Part shown: piece after piece, positions 28,922 to 37,630 of the stretch
Layout: every line of letters starts with the position of its first letter
How positions within the stretch are numbered: position 1 is the first letter of the stretch
Origin: Herminiimonas sp.
GTDB taxonomy: Bacteria; Pseudomonadota; Gammaproteobacteria; Burkholderiales; Burkholderiaceae_D
Direction: 5' to 3'
Assembly: GCA_028292265.1 (NCBI GenBank)
Contig: JAQGMR010000004.1
Span: 1-64,000 of the forward strand
Length of the DNA stretch: 64,000 bases
Position numbers and translations under genes: made by a program
The notes under the pieces: generated by a model
The model's database searches: none
Seen by the model: only the letters and a program-made list of their open reading frames with translations
Told to the model about the DNA's origin: nothing

Positions 28922-30028
28922 ATGAAAACGCGTGCCGCTGTCGCATGGAAATCTGGAGCGCCACTCACAATCGAAGAAGTGGACTTGCAAGGCCCGAAAG
29001 CGGGCGAAGTCCTGGTGGAAATCAAGGCGACCGGTATATGCCACACGGACTATTACACGCTGTCCGGCGCCGATCCCGAAGGCATCTTCCCGTCCATCCT
29101 CGGCCACGAAGGCGCCGGCGTGGTGCTGGAAGTCGGCCCCAACGTGAAATCGGTGCGCGCCGGCGATCACGTGATTCCTCTCTACACGCCAGAATGCAGG
29201 GAGTGCAAGTTCTGCCTCTCACGCAAGACCAACTTGTGCCAGGCGATTCGCAGCACGCAGGGACGTGGATTGATGCCAGACGCGACGAGCCGTTTTTCGA
29301 TTGACGGCAAGCCGCTGTTCCACTACATGGGGACGTCCACATTTTCCAACCACATCGTCGTGCCGGAAATTGCGCTGGCCAAGATCCGTTCTGACGCGCC
29401 GTTCGACAAGGTTTGCTACATCGGCTGCGGCGTTACCACCGGTGTCGGCGCGGTCCTGTTTACCGCCAAGGTGGAGGCCGGCGCCAATGTCGTCGTGTTT
29501 GGCCTTGGAGGAATTGGGCTCAACGTTATACAGGCTGCGCGCATGGTGGGCGCGGACAAAATTATCGGCGTGGATCTGAACCCGCAACGCGAGGCGATGG
29601 CGCGCAAATTCGGCATGACCCACTTCATCAACCCGGCCGCGACCGAAAATGTTGTGGATGCAATCGTCCAGCTTACCGATGGCGGCGCAGACTACAGCTT
29701 CGAATGCATCGGCAATACCACCACGATGCGACAGGCGCTCGAGTGCTGCCACAAAGGTTGGGGCCAGTCGATCATTATTGGGGTCGCCGCTGCAGGCCAG
29801 GAGATCAGCACGCGGCCATTCCAGCTGGTGACGGGCAGGGTCTGGAAAGGCTCGGCATTTGGCGGAGCGAGGGGCCGGACCGACGTCCCCAAGATCGTTG
29901 ACTGGTACATGGAGGGCAAGTTGAATATCGACGACCTGATCACGCATACGCTGCCACTCGAAAAGATCAACGAAGGCTTTGAGTTGATGAAGCGCGGCGA
30001 ATCGATTCGGTCCGTCGTGCTGTACTAG
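28922..30028 (+). CDS. adhC: S-(hydroxymethyl)glutathione dehydrogenase / class III alcohol dehydrogenase
   Basis: A 368-residue zinc-dependent medium-chain dehydrogenase that oxidises S-hydroxymethylglutathione to S-formylglutathione with NAD, the main step of formaldehyde removal. Catalytic-zinc ligands are in GICHTDYYTLSG and GHEGAGVV. The structural-zinc cysteines lie in PECRECKFCLSRKTNLC. The NAD-binding motif is VFGLGGIGLNV. A purine-rich ribosome site AGGGGAAG precedes the ATG. The next gene encodes S-formylglutathione hydrolase, so the pair forms a complete detoxification operon (also called frmA). Confidence 0.96.
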   Translation: MKTRAAVAWKSGAPLTIEEVDLQGPKAGEVLVEIKATGICHTDYYTLSGADPEGIFPSILGHEGAGVVLEVGPNVKSVRAGDHVIPLYTPECRECKFCLSRKTNLCQAIRSTQGRGLMPDATSRFSIDGKPLFHYMGTSTFSNHIVVPEIALAKIRSDAPFDKVCYIGCGVTTGVGAVLFTAKVEAGANVVVFGLGGIGLNVIQAARMVGADKIIGVDLNPQREAMARKFGMTHFINPAATENVVDAIVQLTDGGADYSFECIGNTTTMRQALECCHKGWGQSIIIGVAAAGQEISTRPFQLVTGRVWKGSAFGGARGRTDVPKIVDWYMEGKLNIDDLITHTLPLEKINEGFELMKRGESIRSVVLY

Positions 30029-30126
30029 GAAACTGTGCGGGCCAAGCGCGGCTCCTTCGATTTTGCTTTTCGAATTCGTCGATTGGTCCCACGTGACCGT
30101 GGCGAATGCTTTTCCTGAGAGGCGAC

Positions 30127-30972
30127 ATGCTTGAAGTCATCAGTGAACAGACTTGCTTCGGCGGCGTGCAAGCGTCCTATCGCCATGATTCGACCGAGAT
30201 CGGCTTGCAGATGCGGTTCTCGGTGTTCCATCCGCCGCAGGAAAAGTCACGTATGGTGCCAGTCCTGTTTTACCTCGCTGGACTGACCTGCACCGACGAG
30301 ACATTCATGATCAAGGCCGGGGCGCAACGCTGGGCCGCCCAGCACGGCATCATGCTCGTGGCGCCGGATACCAGCCCTCGTGGCACCGGCATTCCAGGCG
30401 CGACCGATGACTGGGACTTCGGAGAAGGTGCTGGCTTCTACATTGACTCGACGGCCGCGCCGTGGGATCGACACTTCCGCATGGAATCCTATGTGGCCCG
30501 TGAATTGCGCGACCTGATTCCAAACCAGTTAAACGCCGACGACGAGCGGGTCGGCATTTTTGGGCACTCCATGGGCGGGCATGGCGCACTGGTGCTGGCG
30601 CTGCGGCACCCAGACCGGTTCCGCTCAGTTTCGGCATTCGCGCCGATCGCGGCACCGACGCAGTGCCCATGGGGACAAAAGGCTTTCTCGCGCTTCCTGG
30701 GTGACGATCCGAATACATGGGCCGACTACGACGCAAGCAATCTGATCAGGGAGCGCAAGCCCTCTTTCCCCGACGGCATTCTGGTTGACCAAGGAATGGA
30801 CGATCAATTCTTGTCGAGCCAACTGCGACCTGAAATATTTGAGGACGCCTGCCGCGATGCCGGCCAGCCTCTTACATTGCGGCGGCACGCCGGCTATGAC
30901 CATAGCTACTACTTCATTGCCAGCTTCATCGAAGACCATCTCGCTTTCCACAACGCCAATCTGAATCGCTGA
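30127..30972 (+). CDS. fghA: S-formylglutathione hydrolase
   Basis: A 281-residue alpha/beta-hydrolase of the esterase D family that releases formate and glutathione from S-formylglutathione. The nucleophile Ser is in GHSMGGHGAL. The oxyanion strand is LFYLAGLTCTDE. The catalytic Asp and His are expected at LVDQGMDDQFL and GYDHSYYFIASF. ATG 30127 follows GAGAGG and starts the conserved MLEVISEQTCFGG. It lies 98 nt after adhC and acts on that enzyme's product (also called frmB). Confidence 0.95.
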   Translation: MLEVISEQTCFGGVQASYRHDSTEIGLQMRFSVFHPPQEKSRMVPVLFYLAGLTCTDETFMIKAGAQRWAAQHGIMLVAPDTSPRGTGIPGATDDWDFGEGAGFYIDSTAAPWDRHFRMESYVARELRDLIPNQLNADDERVGIFGHSMGGHGALVLALRHPDRFRSVSAFAPIAAPTQCPWGQKAFSRFLGDDPNTWADYDASNLIRERKPSFPDGILVDQGMDDQFLSSQLRPEIFEDACRDAGQPLTLRRHAGYDHSYYFIASFIEDHLAFHNANLNR

Positions 30973-31135
30973 TGACAATTGCTGATGGTGGTGTGATCGC
31001 GGTCAAACGGGTCGGATAATCGGTTTCAGAACCGGCCTTGGCGGCGCAGGGTCTACTGCAGTTCCATTGGACGGCGCTTCTTCTTCGGAACGCTTTGGGG
31101 CATCTTTTACGCCACATGCCCCGCGCCGTCACACC

Positions 31136-32050
31136 ATGCAACCCTTCGACGAGGAGGATCCATTGGCTTCCGAGAACGAAACTTCCCCACACGGCGTCGC
31201 CAGGCCGCCTTTCCCCGCCAAGCCCCAGCAGTTGCCGGGGTCCGACGCCGCGATGGCGCCGCGAGCGGACCACGGTGAACAGTCCTACCGCGGCAGTGGC
31301 CGCCTGCAGGGCAAGCGCGCCATCATTACAGGCGGCGACAGTGGCATCGGTCGTGCCGTGGCGCTGGCCTTTGCGCGCGAGGGCGCCGACGTACTGATTG
31401 CCTATTTGAATGAGGATGAGGACGCCAGGGAAACTGCGCGTCTGGTCGAGGCGGCCGGGCGCAAGGCGGTGCTGGTTCCGGGCGACATTGGGCAGGAGTC
31501 GCATTGTCGCGACATCGTCGGGGAAGCCATGAACGCTCTGGGCGGCATCGACGTGCTGGTCAACAATGCGGCCTTCCAGACCGTCCACCAGAGCATCGCG
31601 GAACTGCCCTCGGAAGAATTCGACCGTACCTTCCGCACCAACGTCTATGGCATGTTCTATCTTTCCAAGGCAGCGCTACCACACATGAAGCCCGGCTCTG
31701 CAATCATCAATACCACTTCAGTGCAAGCCTACGAGCCGACTGCGAGCTTGCTGGCTTATGCGAGCACCAAAGGCGCCATCGTCACCTTTACTAAAGCACT
31801 GGCGCAGGAAGCGATAGCGCGCGGTGTGCGGGTTAATGCGGTTGCACCAGGTCCGGTATGGACGCCCCTGATTCCCGCATCGATGCCGAGCGAGCAGGTC
31901 TCGCAATTCGGCAGCAACACGCCGTTGGGCCGCCCGGCGCAGCCGGCTGAACTCGCGCCGGCCTATGTCTTCCTTGCTTCCGCCGAAACCAGCAGCTATG
32001 TGGTTGGCGAAGTTTTGGGCGTGACGGGAGGCAGCAAGATACTGCCCTGA
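31136..32050 (+). CDS. Short-chain dehydrogenase (YghA/glucose-ribitol dehydrogenase-like)
   Basis: About 304 residues of an NAD(P)-dependent SDR oxidoreductase. The cofactor motif is ITGGDSGIGRAVA, NNAA-type sequence appears as VLVNNAAFQ, the catalytic Ser is in NTTSVQAY and Tyr/Lys in YASTKGA. A long N-terminal extension with GRLQGKRAIITGG is typical of the YghA/YdaD group linked to general stress. Two starts compete: ATG 31136 with poor ribosome site, used here, and TTG 31163 preceded by GAGGAGG at ideal spacing. The substrate is not known. Confidence 0.9.
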   Translation: MQPFDEEDPLASENETSPHGVARPPFPAKPQQLPGSDAAMAPRADHGEQSYRGSGRLQGKRAIITGGDSGIGRAVALAFAREGADVLIAYLNEDEDARETARLVEAAGRKAVLVPGDIGQESHCRDIVGEAMNALGGIDVLVNNAAFQTVHQSIAELPSEEFDRTFRTNVYGMFYLSKAALPHMKPGSAIINTTSVQAYEPTASLLAYASTKGAIVTFTKALAQEAIARGVRVNAVAPGPVWTPLIPASMPSEQVSQFGSNTPLGRPAQPAELAPAYVFLASAETSSYVVGEVLGVTGGSKILP

Positions 32051-32122
32051 CGAATGTCTCCACCGGTCAGTCCTGCGTGCTCGCCGCTCGTCCGCTCTAG
32101 CATGGCTGCTATCATCGGCGGC

Positions 32123-33031
32123 ATGGATTATCGACCCAGCCGCCGACCTGAACCGCCACTTCCCGTCAGGGACGGCGTGGCGCCCAGCTACCTTTGGCTG
32201 AATTCCGGCCCGTGGGTCAGGCTGCTGGATTTCCTTGTCGAGCAATTTCCCGCGGTATCGCGCGAAGCCTGGATTGGACGCATGGAACGCGGCGACGTAC
32301 GCGACGAGCTCGGCCAGGTGCTTTCGCCGACGTGCCGCTATCGCCGCAATGCCTGCATCTTTTATTATCGAGAGCTGGACGACGAAACGCCTATCCCCTT
32401 CCTGGAAACGGTGGTCGAGCAGGACGAGAACCTGCTGGTAGTCGACAAGCCGCATTTTCTTCCGGTCATCCCATCGGGGCGCTTTCTGCACGAGACACTT
32501 CTGACTCGGCTGCGAAAGAGCACCGGACTGGCGGAGCTGTCGCCAATTCATCGGCTGGATCGGGAGACGGCGGGTATTGTCATGTTCTCGGTCAAGGCGG
32601 CGACGCGTGGCGCCTACCAGTCGCTGTTCCAGCAACGCATGGTAGAGAAGGAATATGAAGCGCTCGCCCCGATCCGCGCCGACTTGCAGCTTCCCCTGGT
32701 GCACCGAAGCCGGATGGTGGAGGGCTCACCGTTCTTCCGCATGGAGGAAGCGCCGGGTATCCCGAATTCAGAAACCCGCGTCGACCTGGCAGGGCGTGAC
32801 GGTGACATTGGGCTTTATCGCTTGCGCCCGCTTACAGGCCGGAAGCACCAACTACGCGTGCACATGGCCGCACTCGGAATCCCCATCATCAACGACAGCT
32901 TTTATCCGCATACCTTGCCTTGCAAGGGAGATGACATGTCCCGGCCGCTCAAGTTGCTGGCACGGTCGATTGCCTTTGTGGACCCGCTGAGTGGCAAGCG
33001 TCGCGCGTTTTCGAGCGAGCGCGAACTGTAA
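32123..33031 (+). CDS. RluA-family pseudouridine synthase
   Basis: About 302 residues. The catalytic motif IHRLDRETAGIVMFS contains the Asp that attacks the target uridine. Further family motifs are VVDKPHFLPVIPSG and the late GRKHQLRVHMAALG. Members convert specific uridines in rRNA or tRNA to pseudouridine. A weak S4-like region occupies the N-terminus (WVRLLDFLVEQFP). The start is uncertain between ATG 32102 and 32123; GGCGG lies before the second. Which RNA position is modified cannot be told. Confidence 0.88.
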   Translation: MDYRPSRRPEPPLPVRDGVAPSYLWLNSGPWVRLLDFLVEQFPAVSREAWIGRMERGDVRDELGQVLSPTCRYRRNACIFYYRELDDETPIPFLETVVEQDENLLVVDKPHFLPVIPSGRFLHETLLTRLRKSTGLAELSPIHRLDRETAGIVMFSVKAATRGAYQSLFQQRMVEKEYEALAPIRADLQLPLVHRSRMVEGSPFFRMEEAPGIPNSETRVDLAGRDGDIGLYRLRPLTGRKHQLRVHMAALGIPIINDSFYPHTLPCKGDDMSRPLKLLARSIAFVDPLSGKRRAFSSEREL

Positions 33032-33145
33032 AACCCGGCAGTACCCATGAATGCGGACGAGCGACCCGCAACCGGATTGCTTTTAATCAAAAATTTGCGC
33101 CGCTTCCAAGCGATGATAGTGCTGCCACCATCAACGGAGACCGCC

Positions 33146-33784
33146 ATGTCCTTGTCGCGATGCATAGGCTTCTGGGCGATCGCACTGCCTGCGTCCCTGC
33201 TCTCGTTGCTGGTTGCGGCCCCGCCCGTTTTGGCTGCCGGCGACGTCGATTTCAGTGGTAACTGGACGGCGTGGATATGCCCGAAAGGGGAAGCCTCGAG
33301 CCAGCCAGATCCGGCGCGCTGCTCAAGCTTCGTACTGTCTCTCTACCAAAAGGAAAACAAGCTGTGCGGCTCCCATCTGTTTGCGACCGCGGGGGCAACT
33401 CAACTTGACGAAGGCGACGCACCCTCGATTTCGGCCTCCATCGAAAAGGACGGCGCGCGCGGCACCGTCGAAAGCCGCCGTGGTGCGACGCCAGTGCAGC
33501 TGCACGTCGACTTCAAGGTGAGCGACAACGTGCTGACCTGGCAGCGCACCGACAACCCCGGGGGCGACTACATGCTGCCCCGCGCTGCGCGGTTACGGCG
33601 CGCTGCGAAGGGCAATCTTTTTGGCGCCGAATTCGCGCAGCGGCTCTCGGCGGTATGCGCTTCCGCGCTGGCTGTGGCGACCACTGCTGCGCCTCCCGCC
33701 GCACCCTCCGGGCAGGACGCTGCGGTGCGTGCCGGGACCGGCCCGCAGCCTTTGGCTCCGAAACCGACTGTCGAGGTGAAGTAG
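33146..33784 (+). CDS. Hypothetical exported protein
   Basis: A 212-residue protein I do not recognise. A clear signal peptide (MSLSRCIGFWAIALPASLLS and on) has a likely cleavage after VLA near residue 30. The mature part begins DVDFSGNWTAWICPKG, a WxG-type opening seen in small periplasmic beta-barrel proteins. Four cysteines could form disulphides. A low-complexity Ala/Pro tail covers the last 45 residues. GGAGA lies 6 nt ahead of ATG 33146. It lies between the pseudouridine synthase and the FAD oxidoreductase without obvious link. Confidence 0.78.
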   Translation: MSLSRCIGFWAIALPASLLSLLVAAPPVLAAGDVDFSGNWTAWICPKGEASSQPDPARCSSFVLSLYQKENKLCGSHLFATAGATQLDEGDAPSISASIEKDGARGTVESRRGATPVQLHVDFKVSDNVLTWQRTDNPGGDYMLPRAARLRRAAKGNLFGAEFAQRLSAVCASALAVATTAAPPAAPSGQDAAVRAGTGPQPLAPKPTVEVK

Positions 33785-33817
33785 GATAGTCGCTGGCGCG
33801 CCATTAATGGGACGGGA

Positions 33818-34951
33818 ATGAGCTGCAGTTACTGGGATAGCGATGCACTGCTTAGCGCGGATTTCGTTGTGGTCGGCGCCGGCCTCATTGGCTTGCAAAT
33901 CGCGCTCGAACTGCGGGCGCTGCGACCACGCGACCGCATAATTGTCCTGGAACGTGGGGTGGTGCCGTCCGGCGCCTCAAGCCGCAACGCCGGCTTTGCC
34001 TGTTTTGGCAGTCTGACCGAAATTCTGGCCGACCTGGACCTGATCGGCGAAGACCGGGTACTTGAGACCATTGAGCGTCGCTGGAGCGGACTGCAACGCT
34101 TGCGGCGGCGTGTGCCGGACGCTGCAATGCGATATGAGCCCGCTGGCGGGAATGAGCTTTTCTCGCAGTCCGATTTGCCTGCGATCGAACGACTTGATGA
34201 AGTCAACCGGCTACTGAAGCCGTTGTTTGGGCGGGCTGTCTTTTCGCGTGACGATGATGCGATCGGCCGGGCGGGATTCGGCCGTACTTTCGCCTTGCTT
34301 CGAAATCCCCTTGAAGGGCAACTGCATTCCGGAATGCTGATGGGGGAACTGGCCCGCCTTGCGCGCCTGGAGAATATTGAAATCCGGACCGGCGCCACTG
34401 TCCTCGCCATTCATGAGGAGGGGAAGAAGGTGGATTTAAGGATCGCTGTATCTGAGCAGAATCAGATTTCCATGTCGGCGGGGCGGGTGGTGGTTTGTAC
34501 CAACGGCTTCACCGCCAACCTGTTCCCCGAGGCGGGGATTGTGCCGGCGCGGGGCCAGATCCTGGTTACGGCGCCCGTGCCCGACTTGCGTTGGCGTGGC
34601 ACCTATCACATGGAGCAGGGGTTTTACTACTTCCGGAATCTGGGCAACAGGATTCTGCTCGGCGGCGGACGGCATCTTGCCATGCAGGAGGAAGCGACTG
34701 ACGAGATGGTCGTTACACCAGACATCCAGGACGCGCTCGTGCGCCTGTTGCGGCAGGTGGTACTGCCGGACCACGAGGTGGCCATTGATTACCGCTGGGC
34801 CGGCATCATGGGCTTCAGCGCCGACAGGATGCCCCAGGTGCGCATGTTGTCGCCACGCGTAGCACTCGGCTTCGGGTGCAACGGCATGGGAGTAGCGCTA
34901 GGGGCGCAGGTAGCGGCCGAGTTGGCGGCATTGATTTCATCCGGCCCATGA
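33818..34951 (+). CDS. FAD-dependent oxidoreductase (DAO family)
   Basis: A 377-residue flavoprotein of the D-amino-acid-oxidase/glycine-oxidase fold. The dinucleotide motif is DFVVVGAGLIGLQIALEL (residues ~15-32), followed by SGASSRNAGFACFG, the FAD-contacting segment seen in amine and amino-acid oxidases of this group. C-terminal FAD contacts are in YRWAGIMGFSADRMPQV and GFGCNGMGVALGAQVA. The substrate is likely an amine or amino acid. A gap of only 46 nt and a tandem repeat separate it from the SMP-30 gene, with which it is probably co-transcribed. Confidence 0.85.
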   Translation: MSCSYWDSDALLSADFVVVGAGLIGLQIALELRALRPRDRIIVLERGVVPSGASSRNAGFACFGSLTEILADLDLIGEDRVLETIERRWSGLQRLRRRVPDAAMRYEPAGGNELFSQSDLPAIERLDEVNRLLKPLFGRAVFSRDDDAIGRAGFGRTFALLRNPLEGQLHSGMLMGELARLARLENIEIRTGATVLAIHEEGKKVDLRIAVSEQNQISMSAGRVVVCTNGFTANLFPEAGIVPARGQILVTAPVPDLRWRGTYHMEQGFYYFRNLGNRILLGGGRHLAMQEEATDEMVVTPDIQDALVRLLRQVVLPDHEVAIDYRWAGIMGFSADRMPQVRMLSPRVALGFGCNGMGVALGAQVAAELAALISSGP

Positions 34952-34977
34952 GCCTGAACTTACGAGCCTGAACTTAC
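34950..34977 (+). repeat. 14-bp tandem duplication at a gene end
   Basis: GAGCCTGAACTTAC occurs twice in direct contact, at 34950-34963 and 34964-34977. The first copy overlaps the stop codon of the FAD oxidoreductase. It looks like a recent slippage duplication in the spacer before the SMP-30 gene. Confidence 0.9.
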
Positions 34978-34997
34978 TGGGGAGGCGACTCGACCGC

Positions 34998-35846
34998 ATG
35001 GTCCACTACGAGACTACCGTCCTGCTGGACGGCCTTGCCTTCCCCGAGTCGCCGCGGTGGCATGGCGGTCGGCTCTGGTTTTCCGACATGTTCGGCGATG
35101 AAGTGCGTACCGTAACCATGGTCGGTGCGGTGGAAACCGTCCTTCACGTGCCGGGCCAGCCGTCCGGCCTGGGGTGGCTACCGGATGGACGCATGTTGGT
35201 GGTGTCCATGCACGACCGCCGGCTTTTAAGGCTTGATCGGACCGGGCTGACAACCGCCGCCGAACTCGGCGACCTGGCGCCGTGGCACTGCAATGACATG
35301 GTGGTGGACGCGGTCGGTCGCGCCTATATCGGGAACTTCGGCTTCGACGACACGCAGAAGGACGCGGTCAGGCCCACCGTGCTCATCATGGTGACGCCGG
35401 ACGGCATACGTCGCGTCGTGGCCGACGATTTGTTGTTCCCGAACGGCATGGCAATAACCCCCGATGGCGGCACGCTGATCGTGGGTGAAAGCTACGGCCG
35501 TCGGCTTTCGGCGTTTTCCATTGCAGCCGATGGAACCTTGTCTGATCGCCGCACATGGGCGGTGTTGAAGGGTGCCACTGCCGACGGAATCTGTCTTGAT
35601 GCGGAGGGGGCGGTCTGGATCGCCTCGCCCATCAGTGCCGAGTGTTTGCGCGTCGTGGAAGGCGGTGAAATAACGTCGCGGATTGCGGTCAAGACGCAAG
35701 CCATTGCCTGCATGCTGGGCGGTCCGGACCGGCGTACGCTTTTCGTGCTGACGGCGCCGCTTGCGCGTCGCGACAAAGCGCGGCGGCTGATGCAGGGGCG
35801 GATAGAAATTGCACGGGTTGACATACCAGGCGCCGGACTACCGTAA
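34998..35846 (+). CDS. SMP-30/gluconolactonase/LRE family protein
   Basis: A 282-residue six-bladed beta-propeller. FPESPRWHGGRLWFSDMFGD holds the first metal-ligand Glu; CNDMVVDAVGRAYIGNFGF and LFPNGMAITPDGGTLIVGES carry the conserved Asn and Asp-loop residues. Members hydrolyse lactones such as gluconolactone with a divalent metal; exact substrates vary. GGGGAGG lies upstream, 13 nt before the ATG. It is probably in an operon with the preceding FAD enzyme, which could produce its substrate, and is followed by a strong terminator. Confidence 0.9.
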   Translation: MVHYETTVLLDGLAFPESPRWHGGRLWFSDMFGDEVRTVTMVGAVETVLHVPGQPSGLGWLPDGRMLVVSMHDRRLLRLDRTGLTTAAELGDLAPWHCNDMVVDAVGRAYIGNFGFDDTQKDAVRPTVLIMVTPDGIRRVVADDLLFPNGMAITPDGGTLIVGESYGRRLSAFSIAADGTLSDRRTWAVLKGATADGICLDAEGAVWIASPISAECLRVVEGGEITSRIAVKTQAIACMLGGPDRRTLFVLTAPLARRDKARRLMQGRIEIARVDIPGAGLP

Positions 35847-35908
35847 TCGAGCACGAGCTTAGGTTTAGGGACGGGCCAGGCAAGGGCTTGGGCCGCCTGC
35901 GGGCGAAA

Positions 35909-35940
35909 AAAACCCCACAAGTTGTTGCCTGTGGGGTTTA
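35909..35940. terminator. Intrinsic terminator between convergent genes
   Basis: AAACCCCACA and TGTGGGGTTT form a perfect 10-bp stem around a 10-nt loop, with an A run on the left and T residues on the right. It ends the SMP-30 operon on the plus strand and may also serve the small membrane-protein gene on the minus strand. Confidence 0.88.
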
Positions 35941-36066
35941 ACCTACCCGAGAGGGAGGAGGAGACATCCGTGAAAAAACATCTGACGCAAGTTGGAGATT
36001 ACCCGCTAAAAATTTTCCGAAAATTATTATTAGCGAGTCGCAACTTATTCTAACGTTCGTCGTCGT

Positions 36067-36384
36067 TTATCCGCGCGATGCCAAGGACCTCATCTCAGCT
36101 GCAAGACTTGGTTGCACGTCGTCGTACTGACGCGCTAGCCGGTTAAGGAACAAGACACCATTGCGCCTCTGGACGGCTTGACGTTTGGCCAGTGAGTGAC
36201 GTGGCGAAAAGACAAGCAACGCGGCGCGCAAGAATCCGCCGATCAGCGGCTTGAAAATTACCAAAAAGGCGGCAACGGCGCCGAAACCAAGTGCTGGGCG
36301 AGCGGAGCCGACCGCCGCGCGAGCAACAGCCTGAGCCAACGGGAATGCGGTCTCGACCGGAAATGCTAGAGCAAAAACAGACAT
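36067..36384 (-). CDS. Small membrane protein, unknown function
   Basis: A 105-residue protein that I cannot assign. An N-terminal hydrophobic region (MSVFALAFPVETAFPLAQAV) and a second segment (ALGFGAVAAFLVIFKPLIGG, residues ~32-51) suggest one or two membrane passes. The C-terminal half is basic and soluble (SPRHSLAKRQAVQRR, LNRLARQYDDVQP). GGAGGT five bases before the ATG is a near-ideal ribosome site, so it is probably well translated. I believe similar small proteins recur in Oxalobacteraceae, from memory only. It faces the LysR gene across a 189-nt gap. Confidence 0.75.
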   Translation of the reverse strand: MSVFALAFPVETAFPLAQAVARAAVGSARPALGFGAVAAFLVIFKPLIGGFLRAALLVFSPRHSLAKRQAVQRRNGVLFLNRLARQYDDVQPSLAAEMRSLASRG

Positions 36385-36573
36385 GATGTACCTCCGAGTG
36401 AAACGAGAAAAAACTCTCTCTGTTGCACTGCAGTATAGGGGCGGGTAAGATATAACTCCAATTCAGTGTTTCCATGTCTGCCATATAAACCGTGAATGGC
36501 GGCAAGCGGCGCGTGAACTGCCTTTAGCCTGGCTGAATTCCCTCCTCACTTCATTCGGAAAAGGCGTGCCCTG

Positions 36574-37578
36574 ATGAGCTTTTTGACACTCGACCTCAAT
36601 CTGCTGCGCGTGTTTGACGCGATCATGTCGGAGCAAAACTTGACCCGCGCGGCAAGTCGGCTGGCAATGACGCAGCCCGCCGTCTCCAATGCCTTGCGCC
36701 GTCTGCGCGATGCGTTGGGTGACGAGCTGCTGATACGGACAGCGCACGGCGTCAAGCCGACCGCTCGGGCCGAGACCCTGTGGCCTTCAGTCAGGCGCGC
36801 CCTGTCGGAGCTGGAAGAAGCGGTGGCGCCCGCAGGATTCGATGTCTCGACACTCAACACAACCTTCCGTATGGCCATGGCGGATGCGACTGCCGCGTTG
36901 TGGTTGCCGGCGCTGGTTCGGGCCATCGAGGACGAGGCGCCCGGCCTCAATGTGCGGATGGTTCCCTTGACCACCCGCGACCCGCGACCCATGCTGCTGC
37001 GCGGCGACATTGATTTGTCGATGGGATTTTTCCCTGGCGTCGTGGCGCAGTTGTCCGGTGGACCCGATACGCCAATTCGCCATGAACGGCTTTATTCGGG
37101 CAAATACGTCTGCGTGATGCGCAAGGACCATCCGCTTGCACACGAGGAATTAACGGTGGATTCCTATTGCTCTGCGAACCATCTGCTGGTCAGTTTCTCC
37201 GGCCGGGCTCGCGGCCTCGTCGATGAGGCGCTCACCCAGATAAGCCGTGAGCGCAGGATCCTCCTGACAGTAAATCAGTACTTCACGGCCGGAAGGGTCG
37301 TCGCCAATTCGAACCTCCTCACGGTGCTGCCGCAGCATCTCATTGCCTCTACCGGCATGGTTGGGCATCTGATTGCAAAAGAGTTGCCGTTTACGCTTCC
37401 CGCGGTGCACATTGACATGCTGTGGCATGAGCGCGATGCCAGAAGCCCGGCCCACCGCTGGCTTCGCGAGCATCTCGCCGTCATGACCGGAGACGCTACC
37501 TTTAACGGCATGCTCGAAGCATTAGGGCTGGCCGCGCCAGGAAGCGAGCCTGGTCAAGTCGCGACTTCCGGTCGCTGA
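36574..37578 (+). CDS. LysR-family transcriptional regulator
   Basis: A 334-residue regulator. The N-terminal winged helix (residues ~4-63) reads LDLNLLRVFDAIMSEQNLTR then AASRLAMTQPAVSNALRRLR, of the NodD/NahR-like type in which the first residues are DLNLL. The C-terminal periplasmic-binding-like effector domain follows from about residue 95. Members respond to small aromatic or carboxylate inducers and usually control a neighbouring gene. Candidates are the convergent MFS gene or the divergent small membrane protein. It is not followed by a visible terminator. Confidence 0.92.
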   Translation: MSFLTLDLNLLRVFDAIMSEQNLTRAASRLAMTQPAVSNALRRLRDALGDELLIRTAHGVKPTARAETLWPSVRRALSELEEAVAPAGFDVSTLNTTFRMAMADATAALWLPALVRAIEDEAPGLNVRMVPLTTRDPRPMLLRGDIDLSMGFFPGVVAQLSGGPDTPIRHERLYSGKYVCVMRKDHPLAHEELTVDSYCSANHLLVSFSGRARGLVDEALTQISRERRILLTVNQYFTAGRVVANSNLLTVLPQHLIASTGMVGHLIAKELPFTLPAVHIDMLWHERDARSPAHRWLREHLAVMTGDATFNGMLEALGLAAPGSEPGQVATSGR

Positions 37579-37630
37579 GAAGGCTTTGGGCGCTGTCCCT
37601 TTGTTCCCGAAGCGGCTTGCGTGACTTCCA

